Part shown: positions 56,001 through 64,000 of the stretch, in pieces
How the letters are laid out: every line of letters begins with the position of its first letter
Numbering within the stretch: the stretch's first letter is position 1
Source: Siderastrea radians
Taxonomy: Eukaryota > Cnidaria > Anthozoa > Scleractinia > Rhizangiidae
Length of the DNA stretch: 64,000 bases
Reading direction: 5' to 3'
NCBI GenBank assembly: GCA_964017195.1
Contig: OZ024897.1
Location: 41,105,424 to 41,169,423 of the forward strand
Notes under the pieces: generated by a model
The model's input: only the letters and a program-made list of their open reading frames with translations
Database searches by the model: none
What the model was told of the DNA's origin: nothing
Translations under genes and position numbers: made by a program

Positions 56001-56167
56001 ATTGGCCACCGTAAAGAGATTGAAAGCTAACGTTTCGAGCGTTAGCCCTTCGTCAGAGCGAAGCAAGCGATTACCTCAAAACTTTTAGTTTTAGGGAAAA
56101 CAAGATAAACAATTAAGAAATATAAGGGCTCTTTGAAGACCAGCCCTTTCAGAAAAAACGCGACTAT

Positions 56168-56298
56168 TTTGATCAAACGTAGGCTCGATTTCCGCCGCTG
56201 TCTCGAGTCCGGTTTTGTTCCTCCCAAGAGTCTCTTCGGGGGAGGAGCGCGGGCTCATTTCCCGAACAGCGGCTGGTAATCGAGCCTAGATCAAACGA
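56168..56298. mobile_element. Hairpin MITE, about 130 bp
   Basis: TTGATCAAACGTAGGCTCGATTT...CCGCTGT is inverted as ACAGCGGCTGGTAATCGAGCCTAGATCAAAC. The inner CTCCCAAGAG/CTTCGGGGGAG forms a second stem. Confidence 0.75.
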
Positions 56299-56659
56299 CG
56301 ATAGAGTGACCGATAGAGTTTTTTTCTCATTAAGTTCAATAAGTTCTAAGACTTCAAGGTTTACTGTGACCAAGTTTCTACGAAATCGGCTTGGTAGAAA
56401 TTTCTGCACAGTTGATTATTAAATGTTGGCTTCAAAATATTTGTTTGTGTTATTGCCTCAGCTGTTGCAAGAACACTAATATAATGCTGAGATCGCACAT
56501 ATTTTTTGATACCACCTAAAACTCTGCTGAAAAATCAGAAAAGATCGGAAGCTCCCAATAAAATGTACAAGCAAATGAAGAACAGCCTGCTTATAGTGCG
56601 TAAATTATGAATCTGAAGATATTCAAGTCTGGGCAAGATGAATAATGATAAAATCCAGC

Positions 56660-57300
56660 ATATGTACAAATGACCTCACCTCCCTTTCTTGATAATTTGG
56701 TTACAAGAGATTCAGTTGAGTACCTCGCTACCAGTGCTTACAGAAAGCTTACGCACACTGACCAATACCTAGCGTATGATTCACACCACCTTCATTCAGT
56801 AAAACGTGGTGTTGTCAAGTGTTCGTATGATCGCGCCAAATTGACAGTTCATAACCAGACCATCGGTTATCTCTGAGGAGAAGAAGCACTTATCATTAGT
56901 TCTCAAGTTGTTTCAAGTCCGTATTCATTTGTACAAACCGTCACAAAAAACCAAGAGACAAACAGCTAGTAAAAAACCTCGTCTGAAATAAAATCTACCG
57001 CGGTTCTGCTATATATAAAACGCGTATCAGAGGCTCTGCGCCGTTACTTACAACAACAAGGTATACGCACTGTTTTCAAGTCTGACACAACGCTTAGAAC
57101 ACTCAGTGTGCACTTAGTACGACCTAAGGACGGTGTCCCACCAACAAAACAAGATTTAGTAGTCTACAAGATTCCCTGCAAATGTGGCAAAGTATATATT
57201 GGGGATATATATTGGGGAGACGGGAAGATCGATGCATTCATGAACGGACACAGGGGGCCAACACAATCAGTTCGATTCGAAATTTGAAGGATTCGTTTGG
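56660..57300 (+). pseudogene. Penelope-like element: RT thumb and GIY-YIG fragment
   Basis: Reads PFLDNLVTRD, THTDQYLAYDSHH, SVKRGVVKCSYDRAK, then after breaks VSEALRRYLQQQG, SVHLVRPKDG and VVYKIPCKCGKVYIG, which is the Penelope RT end followed by its GIY-YIG endonuclease. Several stops and an 11-bp TATATATTGGG duplication at about 57196-57218 disrupt it. The retroelement is degenerate and 5'-truncated. Confidence 0.82.
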
Positions 57301-57540
57301 AAATATTACGAGGTTCGTATTTAAAGCAAAATATTGGGGATAACGTTGATATTTCTCTTCAAAATAAACGTACTAAACGTTCCTCAATCGTATTTTGGTC
57401 GTCCTTGCAGGTGTAAATGGCGAATATATAGTTTACTCTCAGGTAAACGCCGAACTCAAAACCTTCAAAATCGCCAATTAATAGTAGTAGTTTATAAGAT
57501 GGGGGTACCAGCACAGCTGTCAAATCTTCTGTCAAATTAA

Positions 57541-57790
57541 AGAGAAATTATTTCCAGTCATAAATCTTCAAGCACACCTGTCAAATCTTCACTTAAATTT
57601 GACAGGAAGCACCCCCAGTCATAAATCTTCACAAATCTTCACATACATTTTTCCTAGTTTAGGAAATTAGAATACGAGCGCACTCAGTCAAATTCTCACC
57701 TAAATTTGACTGAAGATTTGAGTGATAAAAGCACGCGAGCGCACCCAGTCAAATTCTCACCAAATTTTGGCTGAAATTTTACGTAGTCTA
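57541..57790. repeat. Short inverted/direct repeats (TCAAATTTAGGTGA family)
   Basis: Several variants of CTGTCAAATCTTCACTTAAATTTGACAG and CAGTCAAATTCTCACCTAAATTTGACTG, each a small palindrome, in a row. Confidence 0.7.
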
Positions 57791-57919
57791 TTATGACCGT
57801 AAGCATAACTTGTTACACCATTTTTATGAATATATCTTTTATCGTCGAAGCAGCTGAGTGATATTTTATTCACCACTTTTAATTAGTCCACAGGGACTTT
57901 CCCGAGGAAATGAGTCATT

Positions 57920-58195
57920 AAGTTTTTCAATTGTTTTTATAACGCGTTAGACAGTTCTTTTGTCTTGAAAACCACAGGGACTTTCCCGATGAGTCATCAG
58001 ATTGTCATGTAATATCAGACGAACTTGTATTTGAAGTAAAGTTTGTTGGTAAAGTTTATTGGTGAAGTTTTTCAATTGTTTTTATAACGCGTTAGACAGT
58101 TCTTTTGTCTTGAAAACCACAGGGACTTTCCCGATGAGTCATGTAATATCAGATTGTCATGTATTTGAAGTAAAGTTTATTGGTAAAGTTTGTAG
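57920..58195. repeat. 145-bp direct repeat, almost two copies
   Basis: AAGTTTTTCAATTGTTTTTA...CTTGAAAACCACAGGGACTTTCCCGATGAGTC starts at 57920 and again at 58065. The second copy overlaps the end of the neighbouring membrane-protein gene. Confidence 0.85.
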
Positions 58196-58705
58196 TGAAC
58201 AGAAAATAAGATCTATTCTTGGATGAATACCTTGTTGTATTTTTTTTTCAAATTTGTCAGTTAATGGACACATATCAATGATTATTTCATCTATAACTTT
58301 GACATAATCAAGAAATTCTTTTTCATCATACTTCAGTCCTCTCATAAAGGATCGTAAATCTGTTAAAACCTTTGAATAAGATGTATAGGCGAATTTACTC
58401 ATTTCAATTTTTCTCTTGTAATTTTTGATATCTGAATATGTTTTAGGTAAGAGCCCAGTACCGGATATCACTCCAAGAGGAATAGGGTTTAGTGTTACAC
58501 CACCAACTATTGTTCCTATAGCTATCAATAAAGCAGATCCAATATTACACGTAAGATCTACTTTTTTGAAATATTTGGAAGTCATTTTGAAAAGCCAGTA
58601 TTTCTTATGGTAGAATTTGTACAATGCTTTCAACTCAGATATTTGATCTTCCGTTAAATTTTCTGAAACATGGTTCCAATTGAATATGCTTCTGCGTCTA
58701 TCCAT
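58157..58705 (-). CDS. Polinton-associated putative membrane protein
   Basis: 182 residues, single exon. Residues about 47-90 form one or two hydrophobic helices rich in Gly/Ile (SALLIAIGTIVGGVTL, GVISGTGLLP). The flanks are charged and helical. I recall no named domain. I assign it to the Polinton because it shares strand, AT-rich codon use and single-exon form with the fibre and ATPase genes and lies on their downstream side, but 1.8 kb of repeats separates them. The last residues are encoded inside the 145-bp repeat, so its C-terminus may not be original. Confidence 0.55.
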   Translation of the reverse strand: MDRRRSIFNWNHVSENLTEDQISELKALYKFYHKKYWLFKMTSKYFKKVDLTCNIGSALLIAIGTIVGGVTLNPIPLGVISGTGLLPKTYSDIKNYKRKIEMSKFAYTSYSKVLTDLRSFMRGLKYDEKEFLDYVKVIDEIIIDMCPLTDKFEKKIQQGIHPRIDLIFCSLQTLPINFTSNT

Positions 58706-58817
58706 ATTTACATATATATTATATTATTCATTACTATTAAACTTTTGAGTATTCCATTAATAACAAGAAAAGCCCCAGGGGGCATTAACCCCGCCGTTGT
58801 TCTCTCTGCCCTTGGGG

Positions 58818-60340
58818 TCCAAAATATATTACGGCCAGGTAAAAGTTGGTGATTTATCGTATCTTTTACGTGCTTGCGATGATAATATAAATCAAGACAC
58901 GACTTGCCTAATCACTCTGTTTTAGCGTGCGTGACGAAGAGCGTGATGAAATTATTATTTTGATCACAGCGTGACTCAGCCTGGCCTCGTAGCTCAGTTG
59001 GTTGAGCGACGGTGTTCTAATCCGGAGGTCGTGGGTTCGAATCCCGCCGGGGTCAAAGATTTTTCTTTTATCTTGGTTCTCATTTCTAATTTCTTACTTT
59101 TAAGGCCTGTGGTCGGGGGGAAATTATGGAGGGCAGTATTACTCACTTCTTGGCACTCATACATACATACTTTACATCATAATTACTAAGTTCATAGCGA
59201 TCGCGAGTTCATGCCAGCTTTCAAACGTAAGCTCCCTAGTACATTCGTCCTTGCTCTCGTCGAAGAAATGTTAACTCCATTGAATTCCTTGTACTTTTCT
59301 ACACAACTGTCCCTAAAGATTTTGGCGAAGCAAAGCAAAACTGCCAAAAAAATGCTTGCATTTGACTGTTGAATTATTCAACTTGGCGAAAGCAAGGGAC
59401 TTCCCCGAATCGGCTTCTGTGTTTCAGTGATGTAATGTTTACGTGCCACGGCAAGTTAGGCGAATTTATTCCAGCTTCAAAGCTCGCTAGCACCTTCGTT
59501 CCTACTTTCATCGGACCCCGCCGTTTTTCTCCTCCTCCCAGGGAGCAAAATATATTACGGTCACTCAAGATACGAGCTCAAGTATTGTAAATTTTAAAGT
59601 TGATGATTTATCGTACCTGTGTTTGCTGCCATTTCTTCTTATGCGTCTGCTCCGCACCCTTCTCCCTGTGGTAACATGAATCCCTGATAGTATGAACCCC
59701 ATCCCTCATTCCTTGGTCATCCACTTGTCCTACCTTTCGCGAAGAAGAACGTGACGAAATATTTTGACCATAGCGTGACTCAGTTAAGTCACGTTTTTTT
59801 TAAATAAACGAACTGACATGTCAGCGTAATTCTAAGTAGCAAGGGCACGGAAATTTAAATAGATTTCTTGATAAAAAAAACTCATTCTAAAATCTAAAGG
59901 AAACTGGTAGCTATGAAAAACCGTAAAAGTCTATTTTAGGCCGTGATTCGATGAGTGATTTGGTGCAAGCAAGTTTACTTCTCCGAATCGGCTTCTGTGT
60001 TTCAATGACATAATGTTTATGTGCTACGGCACGTAGCATGAATCATTGGCTTTCAAAGCTCGCTAGCACCTTCGTCCTTGCTCTCATTGAAGAGAAGTCA
60101 AGTCCATTGAATTTCTTGTACTTTTCTACACAACTTTCCCTAAAGATTTTGGCGAAGCAAAGCAAAACTACCAAAAATATGCTTGCATTTCACTGTTGAA
60201 TTTTTCAACTTGGCGAAAGCAAGGGACTTCCCCGGATCACCTTTTGTGTTTCAGTGATGTAATGTTTACGTGCCAGGGCAGGTTTGGCAAATTCATGCCA
60301 GCTTCAAAGCTCGCTAGCACCTTCGTTCTTGCTTTCATCG
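58818..60340. repeat. Tandem duplication of a roughly 730-bp block
   Basis: AAAATATATTACGG, TGATTTATCGTA, GCGTGACTCAG, and then two roughly 250-bp subunits with CGGCTTCTGTGTTTCA and TTGGCGAAGCAAAGCAAAAC occur in the same order from about 58818 and from about 59546. The tRNA-like sequence is present only in the first block. It may be a terminal region of the Polinton or a local satellite. Confidence 0.7.
58983..59055 (+). tRNA. tRNA-Arg(TCT)-like gene, probably degenerate
   Basis: 73 nt with A box TAGCTCAGTTGG, B box GGTTCGAATCC, a 7-pair acceptor stem (two G-U), a good D stem and a good T stem. The anticodon loop GTTCTAA gives TCT at 59016-59018. The anticodon stem has only three central pairs (27A-43G and 31T-39T do not pair) and loop position 32 is G. 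A T-run follows, suitable for Pol III termination. The stem defects suggest a pseudogene or tRNA-derived repeat. Confidence 0.55.
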
Positions 60341-60482
60341 AAGGAATTTTCATGCCATTAAATCGCCGGTAATTTTCTACACCAACTTTCATGAAAATTC
60401 TGGCGAATAAACGCTAAACGGACAAAGTTTACCGGCAAGTATTGTTTTGACCGAGCGAAGGTCTGGGGCAACTGACCACGAC

Positions 60483-60511
<29 letters not shown>
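60483..60511. repeat. A29 homopolymer
   Basis: 29 consecutive A bases immediately before the end of the fibre-like gene. It could be a retroposon tail or an assembly-sensitive site. Confidence 0.95.
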
Positions 60512-60513
<2 letters not shown>

Positions 60514-60520
60514 AGTATTG

Positions 60521-62218
60521 CTAGACCCCGTCCTGACGGCGGGGTAATAAGAATTCTTCTCCTGATGAAAATAAAGTATTCATTTCCACAATTATATAAC
60601 TAAGCGACACATCTAAATTAATATTTATTTTTTGTATTTGAGTTGCATTATTTGAAGAGAACAATTGTATTGAATCATTTAAATTTAGAGTGTGTTTTTT
60701 AATTTTCAAATTAACAAGTGGATATTTATTTTTGCGTTTGAGATAGAAAACTGTTATATTCATTATTTGAACATCATTTAAAAAGAGTATTTTATCCAAA
60801 CCATTTAATAAAAATGCGTATCCATTTTTCGTATTTAAATACCCGTTTATGTAATGAATTGAACCACTCAAATGATGACCGTTTAAAGACAAATCTGTTT
60901 CCATCACCATCTTACCATTTTCAATAGCAAAAGCGGTGTCATAAACACTTGGGTCAACGTTTGAAATTGTTTCTTTTACACCATAAACAATAAGATGTCC
61001 AATTGTTAAAAGTGATGGAAAAGTAACTGTACCCTGTAGATCGAGATAAATAAATTGTGGAGGTGAGCTACCCCATCGGTGAAAATTGATAACTGTTTTG
61101 GTATAGTTTTCAAATGTTTTTGTTGCATAATTAGAAATTGAAATCGTAGTGCCTTGCACTGCCACACTCAACTCACTCATTTCCGGCGGAAACCATTCAA
61201 CTACTAAAGTATAGTAACCGATGGGAAGTTTATAAAGGTTAAAACCGAGGCGTGATTGGTACTGGTTTGGTGAGCTTTTTTGAAACAGGAGTTTAAGTTG
61301 GTAAGCTTTTTTATTAATTTGATGTGGAGAATTGGAAAAATCAACAATACCCAAAACCTGAATATTTGATTCACTTGAAGATTCGTCGTCGTTTTCCATC
61401 AAGTATCTGAAGGCGTCTTTTTTTTGTCCTGAATTAATAATCTGAGTTTCATGAATTTTTTGAGTGACAAGATTTCTCAAATCTGTTATTTCATTTTCCA
61501 TTAACTCAACATTAACTGCGGATTTCGAATTTTTTGAATCGGTTTGTAAGTTAACAATTTTATTGTTATTTAAATTCAAGTCTCTCGACATACTTGTTGT
61601 GCCATCAAGTTTGAGATAATTTTTTTGTGAGTTAGTGATTCTCTGAGTGATATATTCTACAGTAGCAACGTCTTTTTGGTTTACTGGAAATTTAACATTG
61701 GTGATCGCATTATCTTTCATATCGATAGTAGTGTCCTTATCCAATTTTTTCACAAGCTGATTATCGACATATTTTTTATTTACTCCATGGTCTGAATTAA
61801 CTGGGTCTTTGATATTTGTTATGAAATGGTTGTTCATGTCTAAAGATTGTAGCATAGACCCACCTTCTTTTTTACTCAAGAATATATTCCGGGCTGTATT
61901 ATAAGAGATGGCTTTATTCGTGTTTCCATGAATTGGGTACGGCTGTGGTTGTAAAATTAGGTCTCCGTTCATAGTTGCTCCTGTCTTTTTCACAAACTGA
62001 GTTGTATCCGCACTTGGAATCTTAGCTATTTCACTATCTAACTGGCTTTTTATAACCACATCATTATTATTGGTTCCTTGTTTTACATTCACTAATTTTT
62101 TATTCTGCATATCATAATCATTATTAGCATCTAATTTGAATCCAATACCAGGTAAACCTCTAAGACCTCTCGAACTAATAAAATGATTGAAATTCAATAC
62201 TCCATTGTAAAAACTCAT
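60521..62218 (-). CDS. Polinton fibre-like protein
   Basis: 565 residues, single exon. The N-terminal half has repeated phage-tail-fibre-style motifs: LVNVKQGTNNNDVV, TMNGDLIL, LDMNNHFITNIKDPVN, VNKKYVD, AITNVKFPVN and LNLNNNKIVNL, an N-x-K/H-I-x-N-(L/I) plus YVD pattern typical of trimeric beta fibres. The C-terminal half is beta-rich with no motif I can name. A role as an attachment fibre is inference. It is 11 bp downstream of the ATPase on the same strand. The final PRRQDGV is encoded by a GC-rich hairpin (CCCCGTCCTGACGGCGGGG), unlike the rest of the gene, so the true end may be lost. Confidence 0.75.
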   Translation of the reverse strand: MSFYNGVLNFNHFISSRGLRGLPGIGFKLDANNDYDMQNKKLVNVKQGTNNNDVVIKSQLDSEIAKIPSADTTQFVKKTGATMNGDLILQPQPYPIHGNTNKAISYNTARNIFLSKKEGGSMLQSLDMNNHFITNIKDPVNSDHGVNKKYVDNQLVKKLDKDTTIDMKDNAITNVKFPVNQKDVATVEYITQRITNSQKNYLKLDGTTSMSRDLNLNNNKIVNLQTDSKNSKSAVNVELMENEITDLRNLVTQKIHETQIINSGQKKDAFRYLMENDDESSSESNIQVLGIVDFSNSPHQINKKAYQLKLLFQKSSPNQYQSRLGFNLYKLPIGYYTLVVEWFPPEMSELSVAVQGTTISISNYATKTFENYTKTVINFHRWGSSPPQFIYLDLQGTVTFPSLLTIGHLIVYGVKETISNVDPSVYDTAFAIENGKMVMETDLSLNGHHLSGSIHYINGYLNTKNGYAFLLNGLDKILFLNDVQIMNITVFYLKRKNKYPLVNLKIKKHTLNLNDSIQLFSSNNATQIQKININLDVSLSYIIVEMNTLFSSGEEFLLPRRQDGV

Positions 62219-62229
62219 TTATTAACTCT

Positions 62230-62874
62230 TCAGATTATTTTAGTAAAATTTTTTGCGTTAAATTTTCGTGGCTTATCAACATATAGAAAACTATATGGTT
62301 CATTTGTTGCTAAGAGATAGTCATCTTTATTAACATTCAATTCTTGACATATCCTACTCTGTTCATTCTTGCTTGGAAAATCGAAAATGCAGTGATGGGA
62401 ACAGTTTAATCTGATGGTTTTATCTGTATTGTAAAAAGACTGAGAAAGATATATACAGCTGCAATTTTTATTTCTCGAGTTCGTGAAATAGTTTCGTATT
62501 TCTCGATCATTTTTGGCTCCGGTGTTGAGGTAATCGTCAAAAATGATCAATTTTTGGTTTCCATCGTCCATTTCATGTAAAGGAATTATCTCGCCGTTGC
62601 TATCTTCAATGATATTATAACCATATTTTTTCGAAAGAGGCTCAAATTCTTTCAACAAATACTGATACTTGTTTTGTTGCAAGTTTTTAGCATACAGATG
62701 AATCTTATCATAAAATAACAGGGGTTTTTTTATCATATGAAGTAAAAGATTGGTTTTACCACTTCCACTAGGAGCGCAGATTAACATTCTGAAGCATCTA
62801 TCTGGCATAAAAGGATATAATTGGGTAAAATTACTGTCTTCATCACCTTTTACATCATAGTTTGGTATTTCCAT
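62230..62874 (-). CDS. Polinton/Maverick packaging ATPase (FtsK/HerA superfamily, A32-like)
   Basis: 214 residues, single exon. Walker A is APSGSGKTN (near residues 34-42), Walker B is QKLIIFDDYL, followed by a YFTNSRNKNCSCIYLSQSF segment matching the sensor region of A32-type ATPases. These enzymes pump DNA into capsids of Polintons and related viruses. Complete by length and motif order. It starts 140 bp from the divergent small gene at 63014 and is followed by the fibre-like gene. Confidence 0.9.
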   Translation of the reverse strand: MEIPNYDVKGDEDSNFTQLYPFMPDRCFRMLICAPSGSGKTNLLLHMIKKPLLFYDKIHLYAKNLQQNKYQYLLKEFEPLSKKYGYNIIEDSNGEIIPLHEMDDGNQKLIIFDDYLNTGAKNDREIRNYFTNSRNKNCSCIYLSQSFYNTDKTIRLNCSHHCIFDFPSKNEQSRICQELNVNKDDYLLATNEPYSFLYVDKPRKFNAKNFTKII

Positions 62875-63013
62875 TTTATTGATTCACAACAGAATTTTTT
62901 TCTAAATAATTTTATGCAACACGCCATACAACTTGCATAGCGTGTTGCTATGCAAGTTTTTTCATATTTAATTGGAAGAAAAATAATATTTTTTTTTGTT
63001 TCAATGAAATAAA
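62875..63013. promoter_or_regulatory. Divergent promoter of the Polinton with overlapping palindromes
   Basis: The 139-bp spacer has CAACACGC...GCGTGTTG (62918-62947) and an overlapping palindrome TTGCATAGC-GTGTT-GCTATGCAA (62933-62955). Two mutually exclusive hairpins can form. The rest is AT-rich. Confidence 0.55.
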
Positions 63014-63205
63014 ATGAGTCTCCTCAAGTGGAAAGAAATGGCTGAAAAAAGATCGAAAATAGGTCAAGATGTCAATACTATCAGGGAAACGCTGAAACAA
63101 AAGAAAATAACCGATACAATGAGTGATGTTGAAGCAGAGAAGCTTTTCAAACCGATAACATCCAGTTTGAAGGAATTGACGCAACCTCAACCTTTTAAAA
63201 GACGG
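63014..63205 (+). pseudogene. Polinton small conserved protein, broken by LINE insertion
   Basis: 64 codons are left: MSLLKWKEMAEKRSK, a helical Lys/Glu-rich stretch, and VEAEKLFKPITSSL. Proteins of this style are found beside the ATPase in cnidarian Polintons, from memory; their function is unknown to me. The frame runs into the T15 run at 63206, where a LINE is inserted on the opposite strand. The rest of the gene is not in the window. Confidence 0.65.
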
Positions 63206-64000
63206 TTTTTTTTTTTTTTTGTAATTTGTTTATTTTTTTCAACAACAGGTTACAATACATACAATAACTTACTTACATTACACGTTACAATACATTACTT
63301 ATACTTACAACTTAACTACATGACTATTTACAATACACTACTGGAAGTATATAGCTTAGGATAACCTACAGTACACAACTTACGATTATATTACATTACT
63401 TCTTACATTACACTACAAATTTACATTTTTCTTAAAATTATAAAACACAAAGACAGCGCAGTGCATACAGACATTATATATGTGTAACAACATACAGTTC
63501 AGTAAATTACCTTTAATTGATTAGATAGTTGTTCCAAAAAAGAAACAAGAAGTGCCGTGTGCTTGCCAGCTATTTTAAAAAGAGAGGAGGTAACCTAACA
63601 AATCTTTCCATTTGTCATAATGAAGGTTGATCTTGTTATTTTCTTTAGCAATTAAACGTTCAGAATCAAACACTGCTTTCAAAGTTTTTGTGAAACTGAT
63701 TGCGCTGGGAAGAGAGTTGTTATGTTTACATCTGAAAATATGTTGTTTTCCTAATAGAATTAGATGATTCTTTAGAAATACATTTTCAACTGTGTCGGTG
63801 ATCCCTAGGATCACTTCTCTTTCAATTAGCTCATAACCCCCCAATAGATGCTTAACTGATTGCCAAAAGTTTGCTACCAAAGGACAATGGAAAAAGAAGT
63901 GGGACATGTTTTCCTCAGAGGATTGGCAGAAAGAACAGAGAGGAGAATTGGACTTGCCAATTTTAAAAAGGAAATCATTTAATGGAAGTATTCTATTTAG
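63206..64000 (-). mobile_element. LINE 3' end inserted in the Polinton, 5' part off the window
   Basis: The T15 run at 63206-63220 is the minus-strand poly(A) tail. Next comes a 3' UTR of about 350 bp, and then the C-terminus of the reverse-transcriptase protein with a zinc-knuckle-like CSFCQSSEENMSHFFFHCP (zf-RVT type). The frame reaches the right edge. L1/Tx1-like by this domain order. Confidence 0.82.

Noticed and set aside
1..64000. CRISPR array or bacterial operon
   Set aside because: The direct repeats seen are microsatellites, minisatellites or coding repeats without regular unique spacers, and the genes are spliced animal genes.

Overview
This is a eukaryotic, animal nuclear window: intron-rich genes with GT-AG (and one GC-AG) splice sites, polyadenylation signals, replication-type histone genes with a 3' stem-loop, and dense small DNA transposons. 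Gene content (a giant multi-Tudor protein, mitochondrial thiolase HADHB, a Cys-less pentameric channel, Penelope-like elements, a Polinton) and the many hairpin MITEs suggest a cnidarian, most likely an anthozoan such as a stony coral. The species is inference.

Layout. (1) 1-22429, minus: a very large Tudor-domain gene whose 3' end lies outside the window. Seven exons in the window encode about 3,330 residues and 17 Tudor units, including a recent tandem array. (2) 22746-38633, plus: a complete HADHB (trifunctional enzyme beta subunit) in 20 exons, 474 residues, head-to-head with the Tudor gene across a 316-bp shared promoter. (3) 39761-51589, minus: an eight-exon pentameric ligand-gated ion channel of about 425 residues with no signal peptide, no Cys-loop and no glycosylation sequon. 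Its last intron hosts two identical histone H2B genes on the opposite strand, each with TATA box and histone stem-loop. (4) 51.6-58.2 kb: MITEs, a Penelope-like fragment, and one unrecognised intronless reading frame. (5) 58.1-64.0 kb: a Polinton/Maverick fragment (membrane-like protein, fibre-like protein, packaging ATPase, small conserved protein) interrupted by the 3' end of a LINE.

The Tudor gene fits germline piRNA/nuage scaffolding, HADHB mitochondrial beta-oxidation, and H2B chromatin supply during DNA replication; apart from the shared promoter there is no sign of a common pathway. Introns carry a Tc1/mariner-type element with TCGAGA-rich ends, a TTA-flanked long-TIR element in two related forms, a TTAA-flanked MITE, a TA-flanked mariner MITE, a MITE with TTAACCCTTT ends in two copies, fold-back repeats, LINE and Penelope fragments and one tRNA-derived SINE.

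The most interesting observation is the channel: four independent sequence features are all compatible with its ligand-binding-like domain lying in the cytosol. Next are the DYGD Tudor array and the nested H2B pair. All exon joins were worked out by eye from splice sites, reading phase and family similarity; none was tested with transcript data.
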